DNA of 64,000 nt, taken from contig NZ_LT899436.1 in NCBI RefSeq assembly GCF_900198195.1, positions 1,529,501-1,593,500 of the forward strand. The letters run 5' to 3'. Source of the DNA: Tenacibaculum jejuense. Its GTDB lineage: Bacteria; Bacteroidota; Bacteroidia; Flavobacteriales; Flavobacteriaceae. The first letter of the stretch is position 1, and the number at the start of each line of letters is the position of its first letter. Made by a program: the position numbers and the translations under genes. Shown here in pieces: positions 1 to 8,170 of this stretch. The notes below the pieces were generated by a model. The model did no database searches. It was not told where the DNA came from and was given only the letters and a program-made list of their open reading frames with translations.

Positions 1-31
1 TATTTATAGGCTTTATGTTATTGTGAGATGT

Positions 32-808
32 TTAACGTTTTGTAAATAAATTTGTTACAGTGTTAGAAACATTTTTTCCAGTTTTAGAGTTGTAATATGC
101 TCCCCATCTAAACTGATTTCTTGTATTCTTATACCTAACATTTTGATTGTAATCCCAAGATCTTTTCTTTTTTAAAGCGCTTAAAGACTTGGCGTATTTA
201 ACTCTTACTTTATGACCGTCAGCTTCTATTCTTATAAAGAAAGATTTACCAGCCATGTTTTCATTAGTTAGTACAGTTCTATTAATTTTAAGACGACCTC
301 TTTTATCTATTCTAAGTGCGATTTGAGGTTTACTTTTATTTACTGAAAAGTATTGCGCTAAAGTTAATTCTTCTTTTAAAGCAGTATTTACTTTCATTTG
401 AGCTTCTAGAACCTTATACTTTCCTCTACTAGGAGCTTGAGCGCCTAAGAAAGCTTCACACCTTGAGTGTTTTGTTTTACCGTCTTTTCTAAAAATAAAA
501 TCGTTAGCACCTAACTTAAAAGTTTGAGAAGTTCTTTTTGAGTTCTCAGTATAGAAAGGCGATAATCTCTTTTTTAGAGAACCTGAGGGTTTCTTACTTA
601 TATTTACACTTCTACCAATTTTACAGAATAGTTTAAGGCTTTTGTCATTAGGAGTTTTAGCCTGAATGGTATTGGTTTCGTTTAAATGATTAGAAGTGTT
701 TTGTTCTTGAAGAATATCATTGTTGGTAACTAATTCTTCTGATGAACAAGAAATGAAAATTGATAGAGTAGCAAAAGCTAAGATGTTTTTTGTAATAGAG
801 GTTTTCAT
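32..808 (-). CDS. Secreted lipoprotein, alginate-lyase-like fold
   Basis: A 258-residue protein with a lipoprotein signal: a hydrophobic stretch ends in a lipobox with Cys21 (FISC-SSEE). The mature part has short blocks that resemble the PL7/PL20 jelly-roll lyase superfamily: SRCEAFLGA near the middle (the usual R-x-E block), AQYFSV where PL7 enzymes carry Q-I-H, and a C-terminal RWGAYYN block like the YFKAGVYNQ signature. The catalytic His of the QIH block is not visible, so it may bind rather than cleave polysaccharide. It is Lys/Arg-rich, unlike most lyases. It lies 68 bp downstream of another lipoprotein gene on the same strand. The fold assignment is an inference from motif resemblance. 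Confidence 0.55.
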   Translation of the reverse strand: MKTSITKNILAFATLSIFISCSSEELVTNNDILQEQNTSNHLNETNTIQAKTPNDKSLKLFCKIGRSVNISKKPSGSLKKRLSPFYTENSKRTSQTFKLGANDFIFRKDGKTKHSRCEAFLGAQAPSRGKYKVLEAQMKVNTALKEELTLAQYFSVNKSKPQIALRIDKRGRLKINRTVLTNENMAGKSFFIRIEADGHKVRVKYAKSLSALKKKRSWDYNQNVRYKNTRNQFRWGAYYNSKTGKNVSNTVTNLFTKR

Positions 809-848
809 AATTTTTGAGGGTATTAGTTTGGGTTTATTATTTTTATTT

Positions 849-867
849 AAGTACTAAAAAGATGTAT
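849..867 (+). repeat. Left arm of a 19-bp perfect inverted repeat
   Basis: AAGTACTAAAAAGATGTAT. Its exact reverse complement lies at 1917-1935, so the two arms bracket the whole aerolysin-like lipoprotein gene. The arm begins with the palindrome AGTACT. It lies between the two lipoprotein genes, 41-59 bp upstream of the first one's start codon. Confidence 0.85.
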
Positions 868-876
868 GTTTATTTT

Positions 877-1854
877 TTATTGAATGTAAGCGTGAACTCT
901 TATTTGTTTACTATTATCTTCATTAACGTTAATCACGTACTTACGATCTCTTTCTGTATAATCGTAAAAGAAGTTTTTAGCTGGTACGCTCCAAAAGTGA
1001 GCTCCATGATGTTTTTGAGTCCCATAATCTGCACCAATTCTTCCTCTAAATTCTAAAGGAACACTCCAAGTAGATCTATTAGTTTTATGGCGTTCTTGTG
1101 CTTCCCAAACTACAGATTTACCTGCCGGAACCCAAATTCTTCCACCTCTTAATACATCGGTAACTTTCCTTGATTCGCTACCTCCTTTGGTTCTATCTAA
1201 ACCAACAGTAAAAGTATTTGTAGCTTTAAAAGTATCTGGAACCGAAATTTCAAGACTAAAACTATGGCTAAAACTATTTGTAACACTCCAATTAGTTTCG
1301 TTAGTAGTTTCTACTCTCCATTCACCTTGTAGTTCCATCCATCTTCCCTTTTTAGATCGGTTTCTATCCCATCTAGCTGGAATATCTTGTATTCTCTTCC
1401 AACGTGTATATGTTGAGTTAGAATTCTTGGTTTTTTTACCAGAAGCTCTAAAATCTGCATTCCAGTTAAATCTACCGTTAGGGTTAGAACCAAATCCAAA
1501 CTTACTACCATTAATACTAACATTATTTGGTCTTCTATTACCTTTATTTAAAATAAATGTGAATCTATTTTTTAAACCATCTGTATTTGTGAAAGATTTT
1601 CTACCATGTTCATCTTCAAAAGTTCGAAGATCATCATACGAAATCCTTTTCCAGTTTGTGCTAATGCTGTTAGTGTTTCTATTTGCTAAACCAGATTCTT
1701 CACTATCTTTAATGGTTATAGCAGGTCCATACACATGTTCAGGGTGTATGTTAGCTTCGTTTTCAATAATATTTAATTCTTCTTCTTGATTGTCGCACGA
1801 TTGTAAAAACAATAATGCTGATGTGATACTAATTGCAGTGATTAGTTTTTTCAT
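877..1854 (-). CDS. Aerolysin-like (beta-pore-forming) lipoprotein
   Basis: A 325-residue lipoprotein (lipobox LQSC, Cys20). Residues about 180-290 show the aerolysin/ETX-MTX2 pattern: a Ser/Thr-alternating strand (NWSVTNSFSHSFSLEIS), an amphipathic stretch (TFTVGLDRTKGGSES) that could be the insertion hairpin, and then a V-P-A-G-K block followed by alternating strands (VWEAQERHKT). Such proteins oligomerise and insert a beta-barrel in membranes; here a lipid anchor would first tether it to the cell. The N-terminal 150 residues are rich in Asn, Arg and Lys and were not recognised. The gene is framed by a 19-bp inverted repeat. The family call rests on pattern recognition; a structural search would settle it. 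Confidence 0.45.
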   Translation of the reverse strand: MKKLITAISITSALLFLQSCDNQEEELNIIENEANIHPEHVYGPAITIKDSEESGLANRNTNSISTNWKRISYDDLRTFEDEHGRKSFTNTDGLKNRFTFILNKGNRRPNNVSINGSKFGFGSNPNGRFNWNADFRASGKKTKNSNSTYTRWKRIQDIPARWDRNRSKKGRWMELQGEWRVETTNETNWSVTNSFSHSFSLEISVPDTFKATNTFTVGLDRTKGGSESRKVTDVLRGGRIWVPAGKSVVWEAQERHKTNRSTWSVPLEFRGRIGADYGTQKHHGAHFWSVPAKNFFYDYTERDRKYVINVNEDNSKQIRVHAYIQ

Positions 1855-1916
1855 TGTAAAATGTTTAATGGGTTATTAATATTTACTCTTTTTATAGTTG
1901 GGATAGAGTAAAGCAT

Positions 1917-1935
1917 ATACATCTTTTTAGTACTT
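1917..1935 (-). repeat. Right arm of the 19-bp perfect inverted repeat
   Basis: ATACATCTTTTTAGTACTT, the reverse complement of 849-867. It lies 63-81 bp upstream of the aerolysin-like gene, where a regulator site or recombination site could sit. Confidence 0.85.
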
Positions 1936-2140
1936 CAACTAAAATGTTGTAGCAAAGAAAAAACTTGTTTTTTGAGTGTAAGAAGAATCTCAAATGAATT
2001 AAATTCGAAAAAAGGAGTGGTTTAGTTTAATGTGCTGTTTTTTAAGGTTTTATGTTTTTTTGGAGGATTGTTCAGAATAGGTGTTTAAAAATACAAAGTG
2101 TTGATTTATAGTTTTTTGTATTTTTGTTTTGAAAAATAAA
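1936..2140. other. Gene-free stretch, nothing recognised
   Basis: The 350-bp gap 1855-2204 holds the right repeat arm and, at its far end, a terminator. The AT-rich part between them has no ORF, hairpin or perfect TAnnTTTG box that I can see. The promoter of the aerolysin-like gene is presumably near the repeat arm. Confidence 0.5.
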
Positions 2141-2174
2141 AAAGACCGAAGTATTATTCAATACTTCGGTCTTT
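2141..2174 (-). terminator. Bidirectional intrinsic terminator after the YceI gene
   Basis: A perfect 15-bp stem (AAAGACCGAAGTATT / AATACTTCGGTCTTT) with a 4-nt loop. On the minus strand it is followed by a T-rich run. It lies about 30 bp past the stop of the YceI lipoprotein gene and separates it from the lipoprotein pair. Confidence 0.9.
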
Positions 2175-2204
2175 TAATAATTTTTTGGATTTGTTTTAGA
2201 GTGA

Positions 2205-2840
2205 TTAATTAAAAGTAGATGTTACATTAATTGCTACTTCACTCCATGTTTTAGAAACTCCATCAGCTCCTTTGTGTAAATCTTCACAAACTTTGTTTAA
2301 TGAAGCAATAGCACTTTGTGCATTCCATTTATCTATATCCATTGTAGTACTCATAGAGAATACTTTGTCTTTAATTGTGTATTTAAAAGGAAGCTTTTCA
2401 GTAACGCTATTCATTGTAAATTCAGCAGTACCTAAACTATCGTTATCAATAGTAATTTTTCCTGTTAAATCTACTGTATTCGCCATTACAGAAAAGAAAA
2501 ACTTTCTAATTTTTAAGTTTCTTCCGTTGTCTTTAGTTTCTAAACTACTCACTGGAATTTTAAATTCTGCACCATTCATAGCTTCTTTTATAGAATTTCC
2601 TTCTCCTCCGCTAGTAATTTCAATGCTTTTAAAAATACCATTTACAGGAACTTTGTCAGTTGTTTTGTATGCGGTAAAGTTGATATTATTTGTCGCATTT
2701 TTAATTGCAAAAGGAGCTGTTTTTTCAACAGGAGCTGTAACTTCTGGCTCTTTTTTCTCCTCTTTTTTTGTTTCCGATTTACATGCTGTAAATTGTAACG
2801 ATAAAGCTACGATACTTACAATAGTTAGGAATTTGTTCAT
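2205..2840 (-). CDS. YceI-family lipoprotein
   Basis: A 211-residue protein with lipobox FTAC (Cys20), a Glu/Lys/Pro-rich linker, then a YceI-like domain: the opening INFTAYKTTDKVPVNGIFK block and the pattern of alternating beta strands match the lipocalin-like barrel that binds polyisoprenoid or amphiphilic ligands. It is expected to act in the periplasm on a membrane anchor. It has its own terminator and a 75-bp gap to the ACBP gene upstream, so it may be a separate transcription unit. The ligand cannot be read from the sequence. Confidence 0.8.
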   Translation of the reverse strand: MNKFLTIVSIVALSLQFTACKSETKKEEKKEPEVTAPVEKTAPFAIKNATNNINFTAYKTTDKVPVNGIFKSIEITSGGEGNSIKEAMNGAEFKIPVSSLETKDNGRNLKIRKFFFSVMANTVDLTGKITIDNDSLGTAEFTMNSVTEKLPFKYTIKDKVFSMSTTMDIDKWNAQSAIASLNKVCEDLHKGADGVSKTWSEVAINVTSTFN

Positions 2841-2915
2841 TTTGGATTTATTTTAGATTGACAGTTAAATTAATACTAATTATTTTGTTATTCATTTTTC
2901 TTGAATAATGATAAT

Positions 2916-3176
2916 CTATTTTAAAATTGAATTTACCAATTCAATATAATTTTTTTTAGCTTCATCTGCATTCATACCTTTTAATTGTATCCAAGCATTA
3001 AACTTAAAAGCATTCTTTAAATTATCCTCCTCGTTATTGAAAGAAAAATTATCGCCTTTAGTTGCTTGTTTATAATATGCGTATAAACGTAACTGTACAT
3101 CTGGAGCAAATTTTTTTTTAGTATCATTTGCTCTAGAAAATGCTTCAGAAAAAAGCTCGTCTAAGTTAGAACTCAT
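2916..3176 (-). CDS. Acyl-CoA-binding protein (ACBP)
   Basis: At 86 residues it has the classic ACBP size. The four-helix signature is visible: LRLYAYYKQATKGD (helix 2, acyl-CoA-contacting Tyr/Lys) and KFNAWIQLKGMNADEAKKNYIEL (helix 3-4). ACBPs bind and buffer long-chain acyl-CoA in the cytoplasm. It starts 1 bp after the stop of cdsA, so it is co-transcribed with phospholipid synthesis. Family assignment is firm; the partner pathway is inferred from context. Confidence 0.9.
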   Translation of the reverse strand: MSSNLDELFSEAFSRANDTKKKFAPDVQLRLYAYYKQATKGDNFSFNNEEDNLKNAFKFNAWIQLKGMNADEAKKNYIELVNSILK

Positions 3177-3177
3177 A

Positions 3178-3975
3178 TTATATGCAGTAATGTATATACA
3201 AATATACGAATGGAGCTAGGAAAAACAAGCTGTCTAATCGATCTAACAAACCTCCGTGTCCTGGCATTATAGTACCACTATCTTTAACATTTGCTAATCG
3301 TTTAAATTTACTTTCTACTAAATCTCCATAAGTTCCAAAAACAGAAACTAAAGTGGCTATAACTAACCAGTTTCCTAAACTCAAAAGTTGTGTGTACCTC
3401 CCAATTAATATTCCTATACACAGTGAAAAAATAAATCCACCAAAAAAACCTTCTATGGTTTTTTTTGGAGATATTCTTTCAAATAGTTTTCGTTTTCCAA
3501 AGTTTTTTCCAACAATGTATGCAAAGCTGTCATTTGTCCAAATAATCAAAATAACAAATACAATTAATTGAGGTTGATATATTTCAGTTACAAAAGGTAA
3601 AAATGCCAAGAATAAAAAAGGAACAATCAAGTAATTTAAAGTTAAAAATAACCTATTTAACAATCCTCTACTTCTTACTTTTTTATCATATAAATTTACA
3701 ATAAGATATAAAGAATAAACTGTAGCTGTTATTAAAAGAATAAAGTTTAAATTACTTGGTAATATTTCAGTATATTTTAGATAAATACTTCCTAAAAGTA
3801 TTGGGATAAATGATAAAATAGATCGCGTATTAATGATCTTGGAAAATTCCCAAATACATATACATCCAAAAAGCGCTATAAGAGAAATGTAACTTTCTTT
3901 AGAATAAACTATACAAAATATAAACAGCGCAGCATAAATAATAGCTGAAATAATTCTTGTTAAAAAATTACTCAT
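3178..3975 (-). CDS. cdsA: Phosphatidate cytidylyltransferase
   Basis: A 265-residue polytopic membrane protein that makes CDP-diacylglycerol from phosphatidate and CTP. The C-terminal CDP-alcohol signature is intact: ESKFKRLANVKDSGTIMPGH followed by GGLLDRLDS. About seven to eight hydrophobic segments precede it. It starts 2 bp after the LUD gene and ends 1 bp before ACBP, so the cluster is translated as one unit. From memory, a phosphatidylserine decarboxylase gene often follows cdsA in relatives; none is present here. Confidence 0.95.
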   Translation of the reverse strand: MSNFLTRIISAIIYAALFIFCIVYSKESYISLIALFGCICIWEFSKIINTRSILSFIPILLGSIYLKYTEILPSNLNFILLITATVYSLYLIVNLYDKKVRSRGLLNRLFLTLNYLIVPFLFLAFLPFVTEIYQPQLIVFVILIIWTNDSFAYIVGKNFGKRKLFERISPKKTIEGFFGGFIFSLCIGILIGRYTQLLSLGNWLVIATLVSVFGTYGDLVESKFKRLANVKDSGTIMPGHGGLLDRLDSLFFLAPFVYLYIHYCI

Positions 3976-3977
3976 AA

Positions 3978-4565
3978 TTACAGATCTTCAAATAACAGCA
4001 AATATAAATTTTTAGAATTTTGATTAAATTCTAAGATATTATCGTTCGTTTCAGAAATTGAATAATTTTTAATAGAACTTATATTTGTTGGAATATTTCC
4101 TTTAAAATTCATTTTGATACCAGTTAAACCTTCTCCAATATTTTTTACTAATTGACTTGTTGTAGCATATACAATAAAGTCATTAGAAAGACTGGCTAGT
4201 TTTTGACTTCCTATTTGATTTGACGAAAATAATATTTCTCCAGAATTCGCAATTAAATGCTCACAACTAGTAAAAATAGGAGTAGTGTTGTTTAGTTTTT
4301 CTTTAATTGTAACTGGTATAGTTGTGGTTAGTTTTAATAAATCAATATCATTACAAGAAATTTCGTTCCATCCATTTTCTACAATAATGTGATTAAGGTT
4401 ATGTACGACTTCTTCTATTTTGGTACTGTATAAAAACTTACCTCCTTTGTTTATAAAATAATGTACAAAAGAATCGTCCAAAGATAAATTGACAGGTTGT
4501 TTTTTTACCAATTTATCGTTAGACGACTCTTTATTTATATTAAATAACTTTCTTAAAAAATTCAT
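3978..4565 (-). CDS. LUD-domain protein (LutC/YkgG-like)
   Basis: A 195-residue cytoplasmic protein. The second half has the LUD domain pattern: CEHLIANSGEILFSS, then IVYATTSQLVKNIGEGL. The N-terminal part is a lone flexible segment. LUD proteins in lutABC operons take part in lactate oxidation, but this orphan copy lies between ftsH and cdsA, an arrangement I recall from flavobacteria, so lactate use should not be inferred. It begins 19 bp after ftsH. Confidence 0.75.
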   Translation of the reverse strand: MNFLRKLFNINKESSNDKLVKKQPVNLSLDDSFVHYFINKGGKFLYSTKIEEVVHNLNHIIVENGWNEISCNDIDLLKLTTTIPVTIKEKLNNTTPIFTSCEHLIANSGEILFSSNQIGSQKLASLSNDFIVYATTSQLVKNIGEGLTGIKMNFKGNIPTNISSIKNYSISETNDNILEFNQNSKNLYLLLFEDL

Positions 4566-4584
4566 TTAAAAGTTACTATTTATG

Positions 4585-6531
4585 CTATTCTTCAGTAATA
4601 GAATTTAATTCATCAGATATTTTTTCATCTTTTTCAAAAGGTCTCTTACCGAAAATTTCTACTAAATCATCTTTAAAAATTACTTCTTTTTCTAGAAGTT
4701 TCTGTGCTAAAATATCTAATTTATCTTTGTGTAAATCTAAGATTTCAATTGCTCTTTGATATTGTCCTTCAATAATTTTTGAAATCTCTTTGTCAATTGT
4801 TTTAGCTGTTTCCTCACTATATGGCTTTACAAATGAATCATTTCCAGAAGAATCATAGTAAGTAACATTACCAACTTCATCGTTCAAACCATAAACAGTA
4901 ACCATTGCGCGTGCTTGCTTCGTAACTTTTTCTAAATCACTCAAAGCACCAGTAGATATTTTATCAAAAATTAGCTTTTCAGCAGCTCTACCACCCATTG
5001 TAGCACACATTTCATCGAGCATTTGCTCTGTTTGTACTATTTTACGTTCTTCTGGTAAATACCAAGCCGCACCTAATGATTGTCCTCTAGGAACAATAGT
5101 AACTTTTACTAATGGTGCTGCATATTTCAACATCCAACTTACAGTTGCATGACCAGCTTCGTGGTAAGCAATAACTTTCTTTTCTTTAGGAGTTATTACT
5201 TTATTTTTCTTTTCTAAACCACCAACAATTCTATCTACAGCATCCATAAAGTCTTGATGATGAATAGCAGATTTATCATTTCGAGCAGCAATTAAAGCCG
5301 CTTCGTTACATAAATTAGCAATATCAGCACCAGAAAAACCAGGAGTCTGTTGCGCTAAGAAGTCTAACTTTACGTCCTCTGCAAGCTTTAATGGTTTAAT
5401 GTGTACATCAAAAATTTCTTTACGCTCATGTAAATCAGGTAAATCAACATAAATTTGACGGTCAAAACGACCAGCACGCATTAAGGCCTTATCAAGAATT
5501 TCTGCACGGTTTGTAGCAGCTAAAACTATAACGTTTGTATCTGTACCAAAACCATCCATTTCAGTTAATAATTGGTTAAGCGTATTTTCACGTTCATCAT
5601 TACTACCTGTCATACTATTTTTACCACGAGCACGTCCAATAGCATCTATTTCGTCAATAAATATTATTGAAGGTGATTTTTGTTTTGCTTGTTTGAATAG
5701 ATCACGAACACGTGAAGCTCCAACACCAACAAACATTTCAACAAAATCAGAACCTGAAAGTGAGAAAAAAGGCACACCAGCTTCACCAGCTACAGCTTTA
5801 GCTAATAAAGTTTTACCTGTTCCAGGAGGTCCTACTAATAAAGCTCCTTTAGGTATTTTACCTCCTAATTTTGTGTATTTATCAGGATTCTTTAAAAAGT
5901 CTACAATTTCTTGTACTTCTTCTTTGGCTCCTTCTAAACCAGCTACATTTTTAAATGTAGTTTTTACTTTGGTGTTTTCGTCAAATAATTTAGCTCTAGA
6001 TTTTCCGATATTGAAAATTTGTCCGCCACCTCCAGCGCCACTTCCACCACCAGACATTCTTCTCATAAAGAACAACCAAATAGCAATAAGTAGTATGAAA
6101 GGTAAAAAGCCTAGTATAGTATCTAAAATACTAGTTCTTTCTTTGTATTGATAATCTAAAGACAAATTATATTTTTCTCTAGCTTTCTCTATTTTATTTT
6201 CAAAATTCTGAAGATCACCAAAATTATATTCGTAAAGTGGGCTACCTTTTCTGTAAAAAGGATTTTTTACAATTTTAGTGTATTTTTCCTTGGCTTTTAT
6301 TGCATCTTCTTTGATATAAATTTCAGCTCTTGAATTGTTTAAAATAAGAACTTTATCAATGTCATTGTCATTTAAAATTTCATTGAAAGCTATTGAAGAT
6401 AAATCTTTTCCTTCTGTAAATCCACTAGATCTACCAAAAAGGGTCATTCCTACTAAAAATAAAATTAGTATTATATAAATCCAGTTTGATCCTAGATTAA
6501 AGTTTGAAGTGTTTTTTTTCTTTTCGCTCAT
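4585..6531 (-). CDS. ftsH: ATP-dependent zinc metalloprotease FtsH
   Basis: A 648-residue inner-membrane AAA+ protease that degrades misfolded membrane and regulatory proteins. Visible in order: N-terminal membrane segment (about 15-33), periplasmic domain, second membrane segment (about 138-155), a Gly-rich linker, Walker A GPPGTGKT near residue 231, Walker B IIFIDEIDAIGR, the second region of homology with the arginine finger (MRAGRFDRQI), and the HEAGH zinc motif near 455. Length is normal. It lies 24 bp after rsfS and heads into LUD-cdsA-ACBP. Confidence 0.98.
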   Translation of the reverse strand: MSEKKKNTSNFNLGSNWIYIILILFLVGMTLFGRSSGFTEGKDLSSIAFNEILNDNDIDKVLILNNSRAEIYIKEDAIKAKEKYTKIVKNPFYRKGSPLYEYNFGDLQNFENKIEKAREKYNLSLDYQYKERTSILDTILGFLPFILLIAIWLFFMRRMSGGGSGAGGGGQIFNIGKSRAKLFDENTKVKTTFKNVAGLEGAKEEVQEIVDFLKNPDKYTKLGGKIPKGALLVGPPGTGKTLLAKAVAGEAGVPFFSLSGSDFVEMFVGVGASRVRDLFKQAKQKSPSIIFIDEIDAIGRARGKNSMTGSNDERENTLNQLLTEMDGFGTDTNVIVLAATNRAEILDKALMRAGRFDRQIYVDLPDLHERKEIFDVHIKPLKLAEDVKLDFLAQQTPGFSGADIANLCNEAALIAARNDKSAIHHQDFMDAVDRIVGGLEKKNKVITPKEKKVIAYHEAGHATVSWMLKYAAPLVKVTIVPRGQSLGAAWYLPEERKIVQTEQMLDEMCATMGGRAAEKLIFDKISTGALSDLEKVTKQARAMVTVYGLNDEVGNVTYYDSSGNDSFVKPYSEETAKTIDKEISKIIEGQYQRAIEILDLHKDKLDILAQKLLEKEVIFKDDLVEIFGKRPFEKDEKISDELNSITEE

Positions 6532-6555
6532 AAGTGTTGGTGAAAAATTATAGAA

Positions 6556-6924
6556 TTATGCGGGGTTAATCTCGGTAATTTTAGCATCTCCCCAAAGACT
6601 TTCTATGTCGTAATAATCTCTAACGTGTTTTTGGAAAATATGAACAACAACATTTACATAATCCATTAAAACCCATTCTGAGTTTCCTTGACCTTCAACA
6701 TTAAAAGGTTTATCTTTGAGTTCTTTACTAACTACTTTTTGTACCGAACCTGATATAGCATTTACTTGAGTATTAGAATTTCCTGTGCAAATTACAAAAT
6801 AATCACATACTGTATTCTCGATATCTCTTAAGTCTAGTAACTGAATATCTTCTCCCTTAACATCGTCTATCCCTTTGATTATTGTAGCGATTAAATCGTC
6901 TGTACTTGCTTGAGTTTTTGTCAT
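6556..6924 (-). CDS. rsfS: Ribosome silencing factor
   Basis: A 122-residue RsfS/Iojap protein. It binds ribosomal protein uL14 and blocks subunit joining when nutrients are short. Diagnostic blocks: IENTVCDYFVICTGNSNTQV, NVEGQGNSEWVLMDYVNVVVHIF, and RDYYDIESLWGDA. It is the first gene of the rsfS-ftsH-LUD-cdsA-ACBP operon. A TAACTTTG box lies about 20 bp upstream of its start. Confidence 0.95.
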   Translation of the reverse strand: MTKTQASTDDLIATIIKGIDDVKGEDIQLLDLRDIENTVCDYFVICTGNSNTQVNAISGSVQKVVSKELKDKPFNVEGQGNSEWVLMDYVNVVVHIFQKHVRDYYDIESLWGDAKITEINPA

Positions 6925-6944
6925 TAAATATTTTTATGTTTTAG

Positions 6945-6952
6945 CAAAGTTA
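6945..6952 (-). promoter_or_regulatory. -7 box (TAACTTTG) for the rsfS-ftsH operon
   Basis: A perfect match to the Bacteroidota -7 element TAnnTTTG on the minus strand, which would give a leader of about 14 nt before the rsfS start codon. No convincing TTTG -33 element is seen at the expected distance. Confidence 0.45.
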
Positions 6953-7011
6953 TTACTTTTTTGTGAGTAATTTACGTAATATTGACACGAGTTCATTATT
7001 ATTAATCGTGT

Positions 7012-7746
7012 ATGAATATAATCAAACTTGATGCCACCGAATCTACCAACTCTTTTTTGAAAGAATTGTCAGTAAATTCTCAACTATCAAACTTTACTGT
7101 TGTTGTTACCGACAAGCAAACTTCTGGTCGAGGGCAAATGAATACAAAATGGATTTCTGAACCGAATAAAAATCTATTAAGTAGTATATATATCACACTT
7201 TCAGACTATCCAATTCATAAACAAGTGTATTTAAATTTTGCGATAGCAATAGCCATTCATGAAGGTTTAAGTCATTTTGAACTGCCAGATTTAGAAATAA
7301 AATGGCCTAACGACATTCTGTCAGGAAAAAAGAAGGTTTGTGGTATTTTAATTGAAAATATCTTGAAAGGGAATAAAATTGATGCTTCTATAGTTGGTTT
7401 TGGAATTAATATCAATCAACAAAATTTTCCACCAGAAATACCTAATGCAGATTCAATTAAAAATATTACTGGAAAAACTGTTCAAGTAGAAGATGTTTTG
7501 TTTGAAATTGTAAAAAAAATTGAAGAGAAAGTTTTTTTATTGTCAACAGGTAAATATGATGTTCTGAATGATGAATATCACAAAGTTTTACATAAAAAAA
7601 ACACCCCTAGCATGTTTAAAGATGATAAAGGTGTTGTTTTTATGGGTAAAATATTAAAAGTAGATACTTCTAATGGAAAATTATTAATAGAACTTGCAGA
7701 TGAAACTATAAGGTCATTTCATCTTAAAGAAGTTTTATTCATTTAA
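7012..7746 (+). CDS. birA: Biotin--[acetyl-CoA-carboxylase] ligase
   Basis: A 244-residue cytoplasmic enzyme that activates biotin as biotinyl-AMP and attaches it to carboxylase carrier proteins. Motifs: DATESTNSFLKEL at the N-terminus, TSGRGQMNTKW (biotinyl-AMP loop, GRGQ), KWPNDIL, and KVCGILIEN. The N-terminal helix-turn-helix of the bifunctional repressor form is absent, so it is a monofunctional ligase that does not regulate biotin genes. It is divergent from rsfS and converges with the SRPBCC gene, 3 bp away. Confidence 0.93.
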   Translation: MNIIKLDATESTNSFLKELSVNSQLSNFTVVVTDKQTSGRGQMNTKWISEPNKNLLSSIYITLSDYPIHKQVYLNFAIAIAIHEGLSHFELPDLEIKWPNDILSGKKKVCGILIENILKGNKIDASIVGFGININQQNFPPEIPNADSIKNITGKTVQVEDVLFEIVKKIEEKVFLLSTGKYDVLNDEYHKVLHKKNTPSMFKDDKGVVFMGKILKVDTSNGKLLIELADETIRSFHLKEVLFI

Positions 7747-7749
7747 TAA

Positions 7750-8139
7750 TTATAATTTACCTAAATTTTCAGTAAGTGTATTAATAAAGTTTGTTAAAGG
7801 CTTTTTTACCATCATAGCCATCATTGGATTGAAGCTACTTTCAAACTTTAGCTGAACATTACTTTGATTATCTGATACTTCTTGAATGTCTGCTGCTAAA
7901 GTAAAAGGTAATTTACTACTCGCTGCACCTAGAGTAACATTTGAATATTCAGTTTTTTCTTTCATTATCAATCTAATTTCTGGCATACCTTTTAAACCAA
8001 AAATAAAAGATTCTCCGTCTACTTCAAACTTTTCAGTATTTTCTGGCATCAATACTTTAAAGTTTTCTAACTGAACTAAAAACTCGTATAAATCTTTTTG
8101 AGATTTATTTACACTAACGTTATTTCCTTCAATATTCAT
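7750..8139 (-). CDS. SRPBCC/START-like fold protein
   Basis: A 129-residue cytoplasmic protein with the shape of a small helix-grip (SRPBCC) domain: an N-terminal strand, the helix DLYEFLVQLENFKVLMPENTEK, alternating strands, and a long C-terminal helix (KKPLTNFINTLTENLGKL). Such proteins bind hydrophobic ligands; no ligand can be named. It lies 31 bp downstream of pyrE on the same strand and is probably co-transcribed. Confidence 0.65.
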   Translation of the reverse strand: MNIEGNNVSVNKSQKDLYEFLVQLENFKVLMPENTEKFEVDGESFIFGLKGMPEIRLIMKEKTEYSNVTLGAASSKLPFTLAADIQEVSDNQSNVQLKFESSFNPMMAMMVKKPLTNFINTLTENLGKL

Positions 8140-8170
8140 TTTATGGTAGATTTAAATGATCAATATATAA

